A stretch of DNA of 64,000 bases from Myxococcota bacterium. GTDB lineage: Bacteria > Myxococcota_A > UBA9160 > UBA4427. Location: contig JAQWRT010000026.1 of assembly GCA_029243605.1 (NCBI GenBank), positions 62,001 to 126,000 on the forward strand. Direction: 5' to 3'. Shown piece by piece: positions 45,601-52,301 of the stretch; positions within the stretch are counted from its first letter, which is position 1, and every line of letters starts with the position of its first letter. The notes beneath the pieces are model-generated. The model made no database searches. It saw nothing but the letters and a program-made list of their open reading frames with translations, and was not told where the DNA came from. The translations under genes were made by a program, and so were the position numbers.

Positions 45601-46239
45601 GGTCTCGCGAGCGCCTACGGGGATTCGGTGGGAGGGCGCAATTTCGCCGGGGGGCGGTCTTTGGGGGAGTTTCTGATCCTGGGAAGACGGGTCTACGACC
45701 CCCAGGCGGGCCGATTCATCTCCCCCGACAGCCGCTACAACCCCTTGAACCAATTCGCCTACACCCTGGGAAACCCCGTGAGCTTCTGGGACCCAGGGGG
45801 TGAGGCGGCTGAGTTGAGTCCCCTGAGCGAGAGCGGTGAGGTGGCGAGTCAAGCCGCTCGGGCGATCCTCGAGTTGGGCGCCGAGGCCTTTGGCGCCGGG
45901 CTGGACCTGGGGAGTGTGCCCCTGCTGGTGCTCGGACTTTCCTTCATGGTCTTTGCCACCGTGGCCGCCCTGGCGGTGATCTACTGCTTCAACGAATCGG
46001 CCGGGGGAGTGGTCTCCATTATCGATCTGTCGAGTGGCTCGGGGGATGCGGTGGCAGGCTCGGGGGGTGTGGCTGCGGGTTCGGAGATCGTCGCCTGCTC
46101 ACCGCTCACCTTGGCCGGGCCTGGGGAGGGAGGCTGGCCCATGGCCCTGATCGTGCCCGGCCAGTTTGCCCTGGCCGCGCTTCTGCTCGGCTGGCACCGC
46201 AAGCGGCGGGGGCGGCGATGCGAACCCGGCCCGGGGTGA
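42637..46239 (+). CDS. RHS/YD-repeat lipoprotein with C-terminal membrane tail
   Basis: 1200 residues. The start is decided by GGAGGA six bases before the ATG at 42637. The signal-like N-terminus ends in FFLVASTSC, so lipidation is possible although the lipobox is not canonical. The body contains many YD repeats (for example YRYDADHRLHTARDAAGGETT, FDYDGAGRLASRRERVDG) and ends in the RHS-associated core motif (GRRVYDPQAGRFISPDSRYN, NQFAYTLGNPVSFWDP). Where polymorphic toxins carry a toxin domain, this protein has two hydrophobic segments (VPLLVLGLSFMVFATVAALA; PMALIVPGQFALAALLLGW) and a terminal basic RKRRGRR cluster. There is no immunity-like gene next to it. Probably a surface shell protein rather than a toxin. 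Confidence 0.85.
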   Translation: MQGLGWRGGIARRGGPGARSILALAQCFFLVASTSCVPLGASPPQPGVLEYARPLFLELPQGRVNVAGGNLVLRRRDFSLDTFFGTLEVGAVYNSATRQWAWPFAMSYDGETFVDETGAVHDLGTLAPGAAVPGTHWVKLDDQRVKTKGGYVYHFGIFHQLVAMTGTHGMRPALIYAWEFVDGRLGATGVSQCRAGYPCRPVYDIEYDDRGCVSGLEDRAGRRAEFENDPACRPEVARDALDGARGWPGGRYAYSQGLLESYTNSEGERVEFEYASGRLASARRMGAGEGATSFRYGYDPQVELFFTLVEDVRGGRSVYRYDADHRLHTARDAAGGETTLSWSGRRPLSRLAPDGTRTRWVFQDDDPVEVESSSGNIIAYAYAPEAQNWRRPLQRPLAQVSDSLGMVEARSYDARGYPLSVTNGEGETRWHYHDEEGLLSILREASGVETGFYDYGEHGHATRFVQGASEYHRRYDSVGNLLEGPGSDEVLSPGRPGIRRRVFDEDRNVVLVELAGKSTLDASMEESAELALHYRSDGRVAMIERPYGGDAVFDYDGAGRLASRRERVDGAWQSQTYEYADSGDLAAIELANGMRTELLRDVMGRPIRFDYLDAGGLEQRVDLGWEAGRLDFLIDSRRPGMEVYGYDAAGRPAFVGFPEGEVLRREYDARSREIQRQFHSHIHSPAWRTLGFAYDRADRRVGVTDQGEEVLGRHFDEGRLVEETYGNGLHREYLYDSGTGRLARTVLWEADWNRVARTELSWSDCEIASTCLSATTEIEGAASGGLGGLYSEEVYTLAPRPGLLGSPEGYGPRLRAWEATGPGSESFGMMGEYAFDALGNWLGVATETAPKIQFEYNAERNRLLASLGADAHDYVWDESGFLLRRDETDFRWNAAGLLEGIGDSIQLQWDSLGRPLSVSTPDGTRRMLFGGSMVGDAARQPLSLEVEGVQIRFATGERVYQHKDFRGNVQMVSDGEGQLVEFYGYGPFGLASAYGDSVGGRNFAGGRSLGEFLILGRRVYDPQAGRFISPDSRYNPLNQFAYTLGNPVSFWDPGGEAAELSPLSESGEVASQAARAILELGAEAFGAGLDLGSVPLLVLGLSFMVFATVAALAVIYCFNESAGGVVSIIDLSSGSGDAVAGSGGVAAGSEIVACSPLTLAGPGEGGWPMALIVPGQFALAALLLGWHRKRRGRRCEPGPG

Positions 46240-46257
46240 GGCTCTTCGAGAGCACCC
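46234..46257. terminator. Candidate stem-loop between convergent RHS gene and mtnP
   Basis: GCTCT-TCG-AGAGC (46241-46253) is a perfect small hairpin, extended by GGGT/ACCC (46234-46237 with 46254-46257) if three bases bulge on one side. It sits in the 40-base gap between two convergent stops. No T-run follows, so termination is a guess from position. Confidence 0.3.
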
Positions 46258-46279
46258 ACGATTCTGCGCAGACCGCGCC

Positions 46280-47167
46280 CTAGCGTTGCTTGAGGACGCG
46301 CCCGGCCACGGCATCCAGGGCCTTGGCATTTTCGGGATCGAGTTCGCCGTGGGTGATGATGGTTCCTTCGAGGGCGGTGTCGTCGCCCGAGGGACATTGG
46401 GCGGGTCGCTCCGCCATGCGTGGGGCCAGGGCTCGGACGAGGCCCTTGGCACTCGCGACGTTTTGGCGCATGACCGAGAGGATCGCTTCGACATCGACGT
46501 TCTCGTGGTCGGGGTGCCAACAATCGTAGTCGGTCACCATGGCCACGCTGCAGTAGGGGATTTCGGCTTCTCGGGCGAGCTTGGCCTCGGGCATATTCGT
46601 CATTCCGATGACGTCACAACCCCATTGCCGGTAGAGCTCGGACTCGGCCAGGGTTGAGAATTGAGGCCCCTCCATGGCGAGGTAGGTGCCTCCCCGGCGA
46701 TACGCGATGCCCTGGGCTCGGCAGGCGTCCTCGCACCAGTCACCGAGTCGCGGATTGACCGGGTGGGCCATGGACACGTGGGCGACGATGGACGCGTCGA
46801 AAAAGGTTTTTGCCCGGGCGAAGGTGCGATCGATGAATTGATCGACGATCACGTAGGTGCCCGGGTGTAGCTCCTCGCGGAATGAGCCGACCGAGGAGAG
46901 CGAGAGGATATCGGTGGCCCCGGCCCGCTTCAGCACGTCAATATTGGCGCGGTAGTTGACCTTTGAGGGGTTCAGCTGATGGCGGCGACCGTGCCGGGGG
47001 AGCAGCGCGACGCGGACCCCCGCGAGTTCGCCGAAGAGGACGTCGTCCGAGGGCTCTCCCCACGGACTTTCGAGATGCCGCCATTTGGGATTTTTGAGGT
47101 CCTCAAGATCGTAGACACCGCTGCCTCCGATGATGGCGAGGAGTGGGGCCGGATGAAGATCAGGCAT
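46280..47167 (-). CDS. mtnP: S-methyl-5'-thioadenosine phosphorylase
   Basis: 295-residue nucleoside phosphorylase of the MTAP type, which splits methylthioadenosine (a by-product of polyamine and AHL synthesis) into adenine and 5-methylthioribose-1-phosphate. Motifs visible are LAIIGGSGVYDL, LLPRHGRRHQLNPSKVNYRANI (phosphate and sugar site), LSLSSVGSFREE, TYLAMEGPQFSTLAES and GMTNMPEAKLAREAEI. The frame is open to 47239, but the ATG at 47167 begins the usual N-terminus and has AAGGG upstream. It is divergent from the third LLM gene by 200 bases. No methylthioribose salvage genes follow here. Confidence 0.93.
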   Translation of the reverse strand: MPDLHPAPLLAIIGGSGVYDLEDLKNPKWRHLESPWGEPSDDVLFGELAGVRVALLPRHGRRHQLNPSKVNYRANIDVLKRAGATDILSLSSVGSFREELHPGTYVIVDQFIDRTFARAKTFFDASIVAHVSMAHPVNPRLGDWCEDACRAQGIAYRRGGTYLAMEGPQFSTLAESELYRQWGCDVIGMTNMPEAKLAREAEIPYCSVAMVTDYDCWHPDHENVDVEAILSVMRQNVASAKGLVRALAPRMAERPAQCPSGDDTALEGTIITHGELDPENAKALDAVAGRVLKQR

Positions 47168-47367
47168 GGGCTTGCCCTTCGTGATGGGTTGTCGGTTGAA
47201 GAATCGGAGCCGAGAAAATCGGCGCGGCATGCTTCCCACCGGATGGCGCGGATGATGGCCGGATTGATTGCCCAGGGCAAGGCTCGGGTGGGGCCCCGGG
47301 CTAATGGGCTTGGTTATATTCCGGCGAGCGGATCGATGGCGGGATGGATAGCGCCGGAGGGGGAAAA

Positions 47368-48291
47368 ATGCGTTTCGGAATCAACGGCACGGGATTGGTT
47401 CAGAAGGCCTCGGTGGAGGCCATTACCGAGCACGCCGAACAGGCGCGAGCGGACGGTTTCAAGAGTTATTGGCTGGCCGAACACCCAACGGGTGGCCTCG
47501 ATGCCATCACCACTCTGGCCCTGGCAGGGCAATCGGTGCCCGACATCGAACTCGGCACGGCGGTGGTGCCCACATTCCCCCGGCACCCCATGGCCCTGGC
47601 GGGCCAGGCCCTGACCGCCCTCAGCGTGCTGCCCGGTCGCTTTACCCTGGGCATCGGCCTCTCCCACGCGCCCATGATGGCCCAATTGGGGATCGGGTTT
47701 GAAAAGCCGATTCGCCATCTCAGGGAATTCCTCTCGGTCCTGGTTCCCCTGCTCGAAGAGGGGCGGGTTTCCTACTCGGGGGAGACCCTGGCGTGCGAAG
47801 CCCAGGTCTTCGGCCCGCCGGAAGAGGCCTGCCCGGTGGTGGTGGCGGCTCTGGGCCCCCAGGCTCTGAGGGTGGCCGGGGCGCGCACGCAGGGGACGAC
47901 CCTGGCCTGGGTAGGCCCGAGGACGATCCGCGAACACATTGCGCCGGTGATTGGCGAGGCGGCGGCGAAGGCTGGAAAAGGGCCCCCGCGGATTATCGCC
48001 ACCCTACCGGTCTGTATTACCGAGGACGAGGAGACCGTGCGCGAACAGGTGGCTCGGGGTCTTTCGATGTACGGGAAGTTGCCCTCGTATCGCGCCATGT
48101 TTGATCGGGAGGGTGTCGAGGGCCCGGGAGACCTGGTTCTGGCGGGGAGTGAGGGGCGGGTGGCCGAAGCCCTGGGTGCCCTCGCCGAGGCCGGGGTCAC
48201 CGATTTTGCGGCGTCGGAATTCGTCCGCAGCAGCGATGAGTTCGAGCGGACTCGGGCGTTCCTCAAACACTCCATGGCGGACTACGCCTAG
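47368..48291 (+). CDS. LLM-class F420-dependent oxidoreductase (third copy, TIGR03564-like)
   Basis: 307-residue luciferase-like oxidoreductase. Recognisable segments are GFKSYWLAEHPTGGLDAITT, VPDIELGTAVVPTFPRHPMA, LPGRFTLGIGLSHAPMM and a later PVVVAALGPQALRVAG. The start at the ATG 47368 is fixed by GGAGGGGG five bases upstream; the in-frame extension to 47344 is not needed. It is the only LLM gene on the plus strand. F420 use is inferred from family likeness; FMN cannot be excluded. Confidence 0.86.
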   Translation: MRFGINGTGLVQKASVEAITEHAEQARADGFKSYWLAEHPTGGLDAITTLALAGQSVPDIELGTAVVPTFPRHPMALAGQALTALSVLPGRFTLGIGLSHAPMMAQLGIGFEKPIRHLREFLSVLVPLLEEGRVSYSGETLACEAQVFGPPEEACPVVVAALGPQALRVAGARTQGTTLAWVGPRTIREHIAPVIGEAAAKAGKGPPRIIATLPVCITEDEETVREQVARGLSMYGKLPSYRAMFDREGVEGPGDLVLAGSEGRVAEALGALAEAGVTDFAASEFVRSSDEFERTRAFLKHSMADYA

Positions 48292-48338
48292 GCCGGGGTG
48301 TGAAGGGGCTGGTGGGATCACGGAGTGAGCCCAACCCG

Positions 48339-48743
48339 CTAGACCACGTAGAGGCCGAGGTAGATGAGCCCGGCGCCGAAGATCAGCGACACGACTCCCA
48401 GGGCGCGCAGGGCAGCGGCGCTCATCGCTCGCTCGACCCATTCGTAGAGAGCGAGCGCGAGATCCTGGGAGAACTGGGGAAAGATCAGAAAGCCCAAGGC
48501 CACCCCGCTGGCGAGGGCGCCCCAGATCCAGATGAGGATCGGCAGGAGGCCGTCGCCCACGGGCAGACTCAGGGCGAAGAAGCCCAGGCCGCCGATGACG
48601 AGGCCCGAAAGACGGACCGAGCGGCGGGAGCCGAGGAGCTTTCGCCAGGCCGCGAGTGTGCGCTCCGGGGAGAGCACCAAGGGGAATCGAAAGAGGAGGG
48701 TCAGAGCGCCCAGAGCTACGCAGAAGACCCCGAGAGAGCTCAT
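48339..48743 (-). CDS. Small integral membrane protein, unknown function
   Basis: 134 residues with four predicted transmembrane helices: GVFCVALGALTLLFRFPLVL, SGLVIGGLGFFALSLP, LLPILIWIWGALASGVALGF and ALRALGVVSLIFGAGLIYLG. The second ATG (48743) is chosen because AAGGAGG is directly against the first ATG (48749) but well spaced from the second. It is convergent with the third LLM gene and divergent from the lipoprotein gene, with 244 bases between starts in which nothing else was recognised. The family was not identified. Confidence 0.72.
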   Translation of the reverse strand: MSSLGVFCVALGALTLLFRFPLVLSPERTLAAWRKLLGSRRSVRLSGLVIGGLGFFALSLPVGDGLLPILIWIWGALASGVALGFLIFPQFSQDLALALYEWVERAMSAAALRALGVVSLIFGAGLIYLGLYVV

Positions 48744-48987
48744 GGTCATCCTCCTTGGGCCGCGCGGAGTGGCAACGGGTTACGAAGCCCCTCGTCTGGA
48801 ATCCGTGCCGGGCGACGACCGCGGGCAACGTCACGCCTTGGAGCATAGGCTAGCGGACTGCCGAAGCGAGGCCTCCACAGTCCGGGCCGGGCGCATAGCG
48901 CTCCTGGGGCGCGGCTTGTAGCTTTCTGGGGAGAGCCCGGCAACGGCGAGCAGTCGGTTGCCGCCCGGGCCGAACGAAAGGAAACCC

Positions 48988-49335
48988 GTGTTCCGAAAGA
49001 TGCTTATCCCATCCCTGCTCATCCTGGCCGCCTGCTCGGAGGGGGAGCCAGAATTCCGTACCTCCTCGGTGCGCCGGGCGGTGGAAATCGTGGCGGTGGG
49101 CGAGCAGCCCGGGGCGGACTGCACCGCGTTGGGCCCGATCGCCATGCCCGAGCAGGATCTCAGCTCCCTGGGCGGGGCGACCGGAGGCGCCGAGGTGGAT
49201 TTTTTCCACGACCTGACCCGCAAGGCACTCCGCATGGAGGCGAACCTCGTGATCCCCACCGGCGAGGTTGAGGCCGCCGACGCGGCCGCTTCCGGAGAAG
49301 TCTTTAACGCTCAGGCCTATCGCTGCCCGCGCTAG
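48988..49335 (+). CDS. Small lipoprotein, DUF4156-like
   Basis: 115 residues. A lipoprotein signal MFRKMLIPSLLILAAC (GTG start at 48988, with AAAGGAAA upstream) leads to a short mature domain. GADCTALGPIAM and the closing EANLVIPTGEV with AQAYRCPR match the pattern I recall for DUF4156 (YjeI-like) proteins: an early Cys followed by LG and a terminal YRCP. Function of the family is not known. It stands alone between the divergent membrane-protein gene and the end of trpA. Confidence 0.7.
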   Translation: MFRKMLIPSLLILAACSEGEPEFRTSSVRRAVEIVAVGEQPGADCTALGPIAMPEQDLSSLGGATGGAEVDFFHDLTRKALRMEANLVIPTGEVEAADAAASGEVFNAQAYRCPR

Positions 49336-49387
49336 AACCCGCAGCCTCAAATACCCCGGCCCGAAGAGAAGCCTGTGGGCGGCGAGA

Positions 49388-50173
49388 TCAATTCGGGTCG
49401 CGTAGGCCCTCGATGAACGGCTTCACCGCCTCGATGCCCTTCTCTTCGATCAGCCGGATCGTCTGAGTTCCGATCACGGCGAGATCCGCGCGGCCAATGA
49501 GGTGGTCGACGTCGGCGCGGTCCTTGACGCCAAAGCCCAGGGCCAGGGGAAGGTCGGTCGCGGCGCGACAGCGGGCCAGATAGACGTCGAGTTCCTCGTC
49601 GAAATGAGTATCGGATCCTGTGACGCCCCGGCGGGCCACGCAGTAGACGAGGCCTTCAGCGACATCGGCGATGAGTTTCATGCGGGCATCGTCGGTTGTG
49701 GGCGTGTAGATGAAGATCGGCGCGAGGTTCCGGGAATGCATGGCTTCGAGGTACTCGCCGGCTTCTTCGGGGGGCAGATCGGGGACGATTGCACCGTAGA
49801 GACCTGCGTCGGCCATGCGCTGGGCGAAGGCCTCGAGGCCATATGTGAAGAGGATGTTGTAGTAGGTCATCAGTATGAACGAGATGTCGAAGCGGCGAGC
49901 GCATTCTTCGGCGAATTGCAGGCAGCGTTCGACCGTCGATCCCTCGTCGAGGGATTGCTGATTGGCCCGCAGGATCACCGGGCCGTCGGCGGTGGGCTCG
50001 GAGAAGGGGATTTGCAACTCCATCACTTCGACGCCCGCCTCGACCATGGCCTCCACCACCCGCATCCCATCTTCGAAGGAGGGATGCCCCACGACGATAT
50101 GCGTCATCAGCAGGATGTCTCGATCCTTCTTCTTCGCGCGAATAGCACCTTCGAGGGGTGTGTTATTTGACAT
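49388..50173 (-). CDS. trpA: Tryptophan synthase alpha chain
   Basis: 261-residue TIM barrel that splits indole-3-glycerol phosphate and passes indole to TrpB. Catalytic acids can be placed at Glu52 (MELQIPFSEP) and Asp63 (ADGP), equivalent to E. coli Glu49 and Asp60. The loop differs from the common form: FSEPTADGPVILRANQ in place of FSDPLADGPTIQNA, and loop 6 reads VARRGVTGSD instead of SRAGVTG. Such variation is seen in some lineages and need not mean loss of activity. The ATG at 50173 overlaps the trpB stop by 11 bases. No other trp gene is nearby. Confidence 0.93.
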   Translation of the reverse strand: MSNNTPLEGAIRAKKKDRDILLMTHIVVGHPSFEDGMRVVEAMVEAGVEVMELQIPFSEPTADGPVILRANQQSLDEGSTVERCLQFAEECARRFDISFILMTYYNILFTYGLEAFAQRMADAGLYGAIVPDLPPEEAGEYLEAMHSRNLAPIFIYTPTTDDARMKLIADVAEGLVYCVARRGVTGSDTHFDEELDVYLARCRAATDLPLALGFGVKDRADVDHLIGRADLAVIGTQTIRLIEEKGIEAVKPFIEGLRDPN

Positions 50174-51428
50174 CCGAATCGTCTCCGCGCGCCGCGTACT
50201 CGGCCGCTTTGTCCTGAATGAATTGGCGCCATTTGGGGTCGTCGAAGGCATCCGCGACGGTGAAGATGTCTTTGTCGCCCCTGCCTGACTGATTGATCAG
50301 GATCACGTCGTCCTTGGAGAGTTTTGGTGCGTCCTTGAAGGCCTGGACGAAACCGTGGGACGATTCGAGTGCTGGGATCAATCCCTCTTTTTGGATGGTC
50401 AAGGAGAGCGCCTCGATCACTTCGGTATCGTTGGCCGCTTCGAAACGTACACGCCCGTTCTCGCTCAAATTCGAGAGAATTGGGGAAACCCCGACGTAGT
50501 CGAGCCCCGCCGCGACGCTATGGGTCTCGCGCATCTGGCCGTCGCCGTCTTGCAGGAAGAAGGTTTTGTAGCCCTGGGCGACGCCGATGGTGGCATCGTC
50601 CGAGGCGAGCCGCGCGGCATGCCGCCCGGTGGAGAGGCCGTGCCCCCCTGCTTCGACCCCCACGAGTTCCACGTCGGCATCGTCGAGGAAGCCGCTGAAG
50701 ATACCCATGGCATTTGAGCCCCCGCCTACGCAGGCGTAGACCGCCGACGGAAGAGTGCCCCGCTCCTCGAGGATCTGGGCCCGGGCCTCTTCCCCGATCA
50801 GGGATTGGAACCAGGTCACCATTTCCGGGAAGGGGTGGGGACCGCAGGCGGTGCCAAGGGCGTAGTGGGTATCGTCCATGTTGGTGACCCAGTCGCGAAA
50901 GGCCTCGTTGATCGCATCTTTCAGGGTGCGCGTGCCGTCGGTGACGGGGACGACCTTCGCACCGAGCCGCTCCATCCAGAAGACGTTTGGGCGTTGTCGC
51001 CGCACGTCGACCTCGCCCATATAGATCGTGCAGTCGAAGCCGAATTTGGCGGCCATGGTGGCGGTGGCCACGCCGTGTTGCCCAGCACCCGTTTCTGCGA
51101 TGACCCGGGTCTTGCCCATGCGTTTCATCAGCAGGCCCTGGCCGATCACGTTATTTGCCTTGTGGGCACCCGTGTGGTTGAGGTCTTCGCGCTTGATGTA
51201 GATCTGGGCGCCGCCGAAATGCTGGGTCAGGTTCTCGGCATAGGTCAGCGGAGTGGGGCGACCCGAGTAGGTCGACATCAATCGCTTGTACCCTTCCCAG
51301 AAAGCGGGGTCACTGCGAGCATCGCCGTAGGCCGCGCGCAGTTCGGCGAAGGTCGTGGCGAGGATCTCGGGGATAAAGGAGCCTCCGAACTCGCCGAAGT
51401 AGCCCGCTTTCGTATTTGTTTCAGCCAT
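50163..51428 (-). CDS. trpB: Tryptophan synthase beta chain
   Basis: 421-residue PLP enzyme that joins indole and serine. PLP lysine is Lys90 in KREDLNHTGAHKANN. Other signatures are AETGAGQHGVATATMAA, ACVGGGSNAMGIF (phosphate loop) and LINQSGRGDKDIFTVAD. It is of the TrpB1 type, close in layout to E. coli TrpB (YFGEFGGSFIPEIL near the N-terminus). The open frame extends upstream through the antisense of gntR, but the ATG at 51428 (MAETNTKAGY) is the natural start, overlapping the gntR stop by eight bases. Thus gntR, trpB and trpA are translated as one unit. Confidence 0.96.
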   Translation of the reverse strand: MAETNTKAGYFGEFGGSFIPEILATTFAELRAAYGDARSDPAFWEGYKRLMSTYSGRPTPLTYAENLTQHFGGAQIYIKREDLNHTGAHKANNVIGQGLLMKRMGKTRVIAETGAGQHGVATATMAAKFGFDCTIYMGEVDVRRQRPNVFWMERLGAKVVPVTDGTRTLKDAINEAFRDWVTNMDDTHYALGTACGPHPFPEMVTWFQSLIGEEARAQILEERGTLPSAVYACVGGGSNAMGIFSGFLDDADVELVGVEAGGHGLSTGRHAARLASDDATIGVAQGYKTFFLQDGDGQMRETHSVAAGLDYVGVSPILSNLSENGRVRFEAANDTEVIEALSLTIQKEGLIPALESSHGFVQAFKDAPKLSKDDVILINQSGRGDKDIFTVADAFDDPKWRQFIQDKAAEYAARGDDSDVK

Positions 51429-52158
51429 GCTGTGGCGTCTCCAGGGTTTGGGAGAAAACGAGTTCATCGGTGCGACAACGAAGCTCGGAATAGACGGTGT
51501 TCGGAGCGCCGGGGAAGTGCACGCGCCGCTTGACCAACAAGATGGGGGTGCCGGGCTGGAGTTCGAGGTGCCCGGCGCTGGCGGGATCGCAGTTCGCGAC
51601 TCGGAAATTTTGCCCCGCGCTCTCGGCACGGAGCCGGAAATGCTGGTCGGCGAGTTGGGAGAGCGAGCGCCCCTCCAGGGGAATGCCATCGAGCCCGGCA
51701 AAGAGTTCGATATCGAACCAGAGTGCTTCGAGCAGGGCAGGCGTGCCCTCTGCTCGGGATAAACGTTGCAGGGTCCAGGCCTCTCGGCCCGCAAAGGGGT
51801 TTTCGGGGTCGGGCTCCACGCGCTGGCGCCTCACGGGCTCGACAATGCTCGTGGTCACGGCGAGTCCGGATTTGGCGAAGGAGGCCATGGTTCCGGCGAG
51901 GGAGAGCGCGTCGATCTCGTCGGGGGGGTGGATGACGAAGGTGCCCGAGCCCCGTCGCCGTTCGAGGCAGCGTTGCCGGACTAGGAGGTCCGTGGCTTGC
52001 CGGACGGTGGGGCGACCGATGCCGAAGGTGCGCGAGAGTTCGGGCTCCGAGGGGATGCGATCCCCGGCCGGGTATTCGCCCGCACGAATCCGCTCGCGGA
52101 GCAGGTCGGCGAGTTGGTGATAGAGAGGAACCCGGGAATCGGCGTTGAGAACGGACAC
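51421..52158 (-). CDS. GntR/HutC-family regulator with UTRA domain
   Basis: 245-residue repressor-type protein. The N-terminal winged helix is LYHQLADLLRERIRAGEYPA, with PSEPELSRTFGIGRPTVRQA as recognition unit and RRRGSGTFV as wing. The C-terminal UTRA effector-binding domain is seen at LQRLSRAEGTPALLEALWFD to ILLVKRRVHFPGAPNTVYSE. The start is a GTG (52158) with no good Shine-Dalgarno. It is the first gene of an overlapping gntR-trpB-trpA unit, with a perfect palindrome 25 bases upstream. HutC-type proteins usually respond to catabolic or sugar-phosphate ligands, so its link with tryptophan synthase is unusual. Confidence 0.9.
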   Translation of the reverse strand: MSVLNADSRVPLYHQLADLLRERIRAGEYPAGDRIPSEPELSRTFGIGRPTVRQATDLLVRQRCLERRRGSGTFVIHPPDEIDALSLAGTMASFAKSGLAVTTSIVEPVRRQRVEPDPENPFAGREAWTLQRLSRAEGTPALLEALWFDIELFAGLDGIPLEGRSLSQLADQHFRLRAESAGQNFRVANCDPASAGHLELQPGTPILLVKRRVHFPGAPNTVYSELRCRTDELVFSQTLETPQHG

Positions 52159-52177
52159 GAGGGAAGGGTGACGGGTT

Positions 52178-52205
52178 TGAATAAGTTGTCAAGACAACTT
52201 GTCAG
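52178..52205 (-). promoter_or_regulatory. GntR operator (three half-sites) overlapping the gntR-trpBA promoter
   Basis: AAGTTGTC-AA-GACAACTT (52183-52200) is a perfect 8-bp inverted repeat. The right arm also forms a second, overlapping dyad GACAA-C-TTGTC with the next bases (52193-52203), giving half-sites at 52186, 52193 and 52199. The TTGTC-N2-GACAA form is typical of HutC-group GntR operators. On the minus strand a fair promoter fits: CTGACA (52205-52200) and TATTCA (52183-52178), 16 bases apart, so the dyad fills the spacer. Repression of its own operon is the natural inference. Confidence 0.75.
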
Positions 52206-52301
52206 AAAAGGGATCAGGACGTGGCTGAAAGTGGCCTGGGAAGCGCTTTAGCCTCCGCCCCCATGAAAAGCGTCCCTCGAGCCGCCAGTCTGGGCCCGGC
52301 C

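Noticed and set aside
42436-45852. Open frame of 1138 codons on the minus strand across the RHS gene
   Set aside because: The plus strand has a strong RBS, signal sequence, YD repeats and RHS core. The antisense product is Pro/Arg/Gly-rich without recognisable domains.
45780-46239. C-terminal toxin domain of a polymorphic RHS toxin
   Set aside because: The tail consists of two hydrophobic segments and Gly/Ser-rich linkers with a basic end; no toxin fold motif and no immunity gene follow.
52159-52301. Trp leader peptide or attenuator before trpBA
   Set aside because: No short frame with tandem Trp codons and no paired terminator/antiterminator stems were found; the dyad fits a GntR operator.
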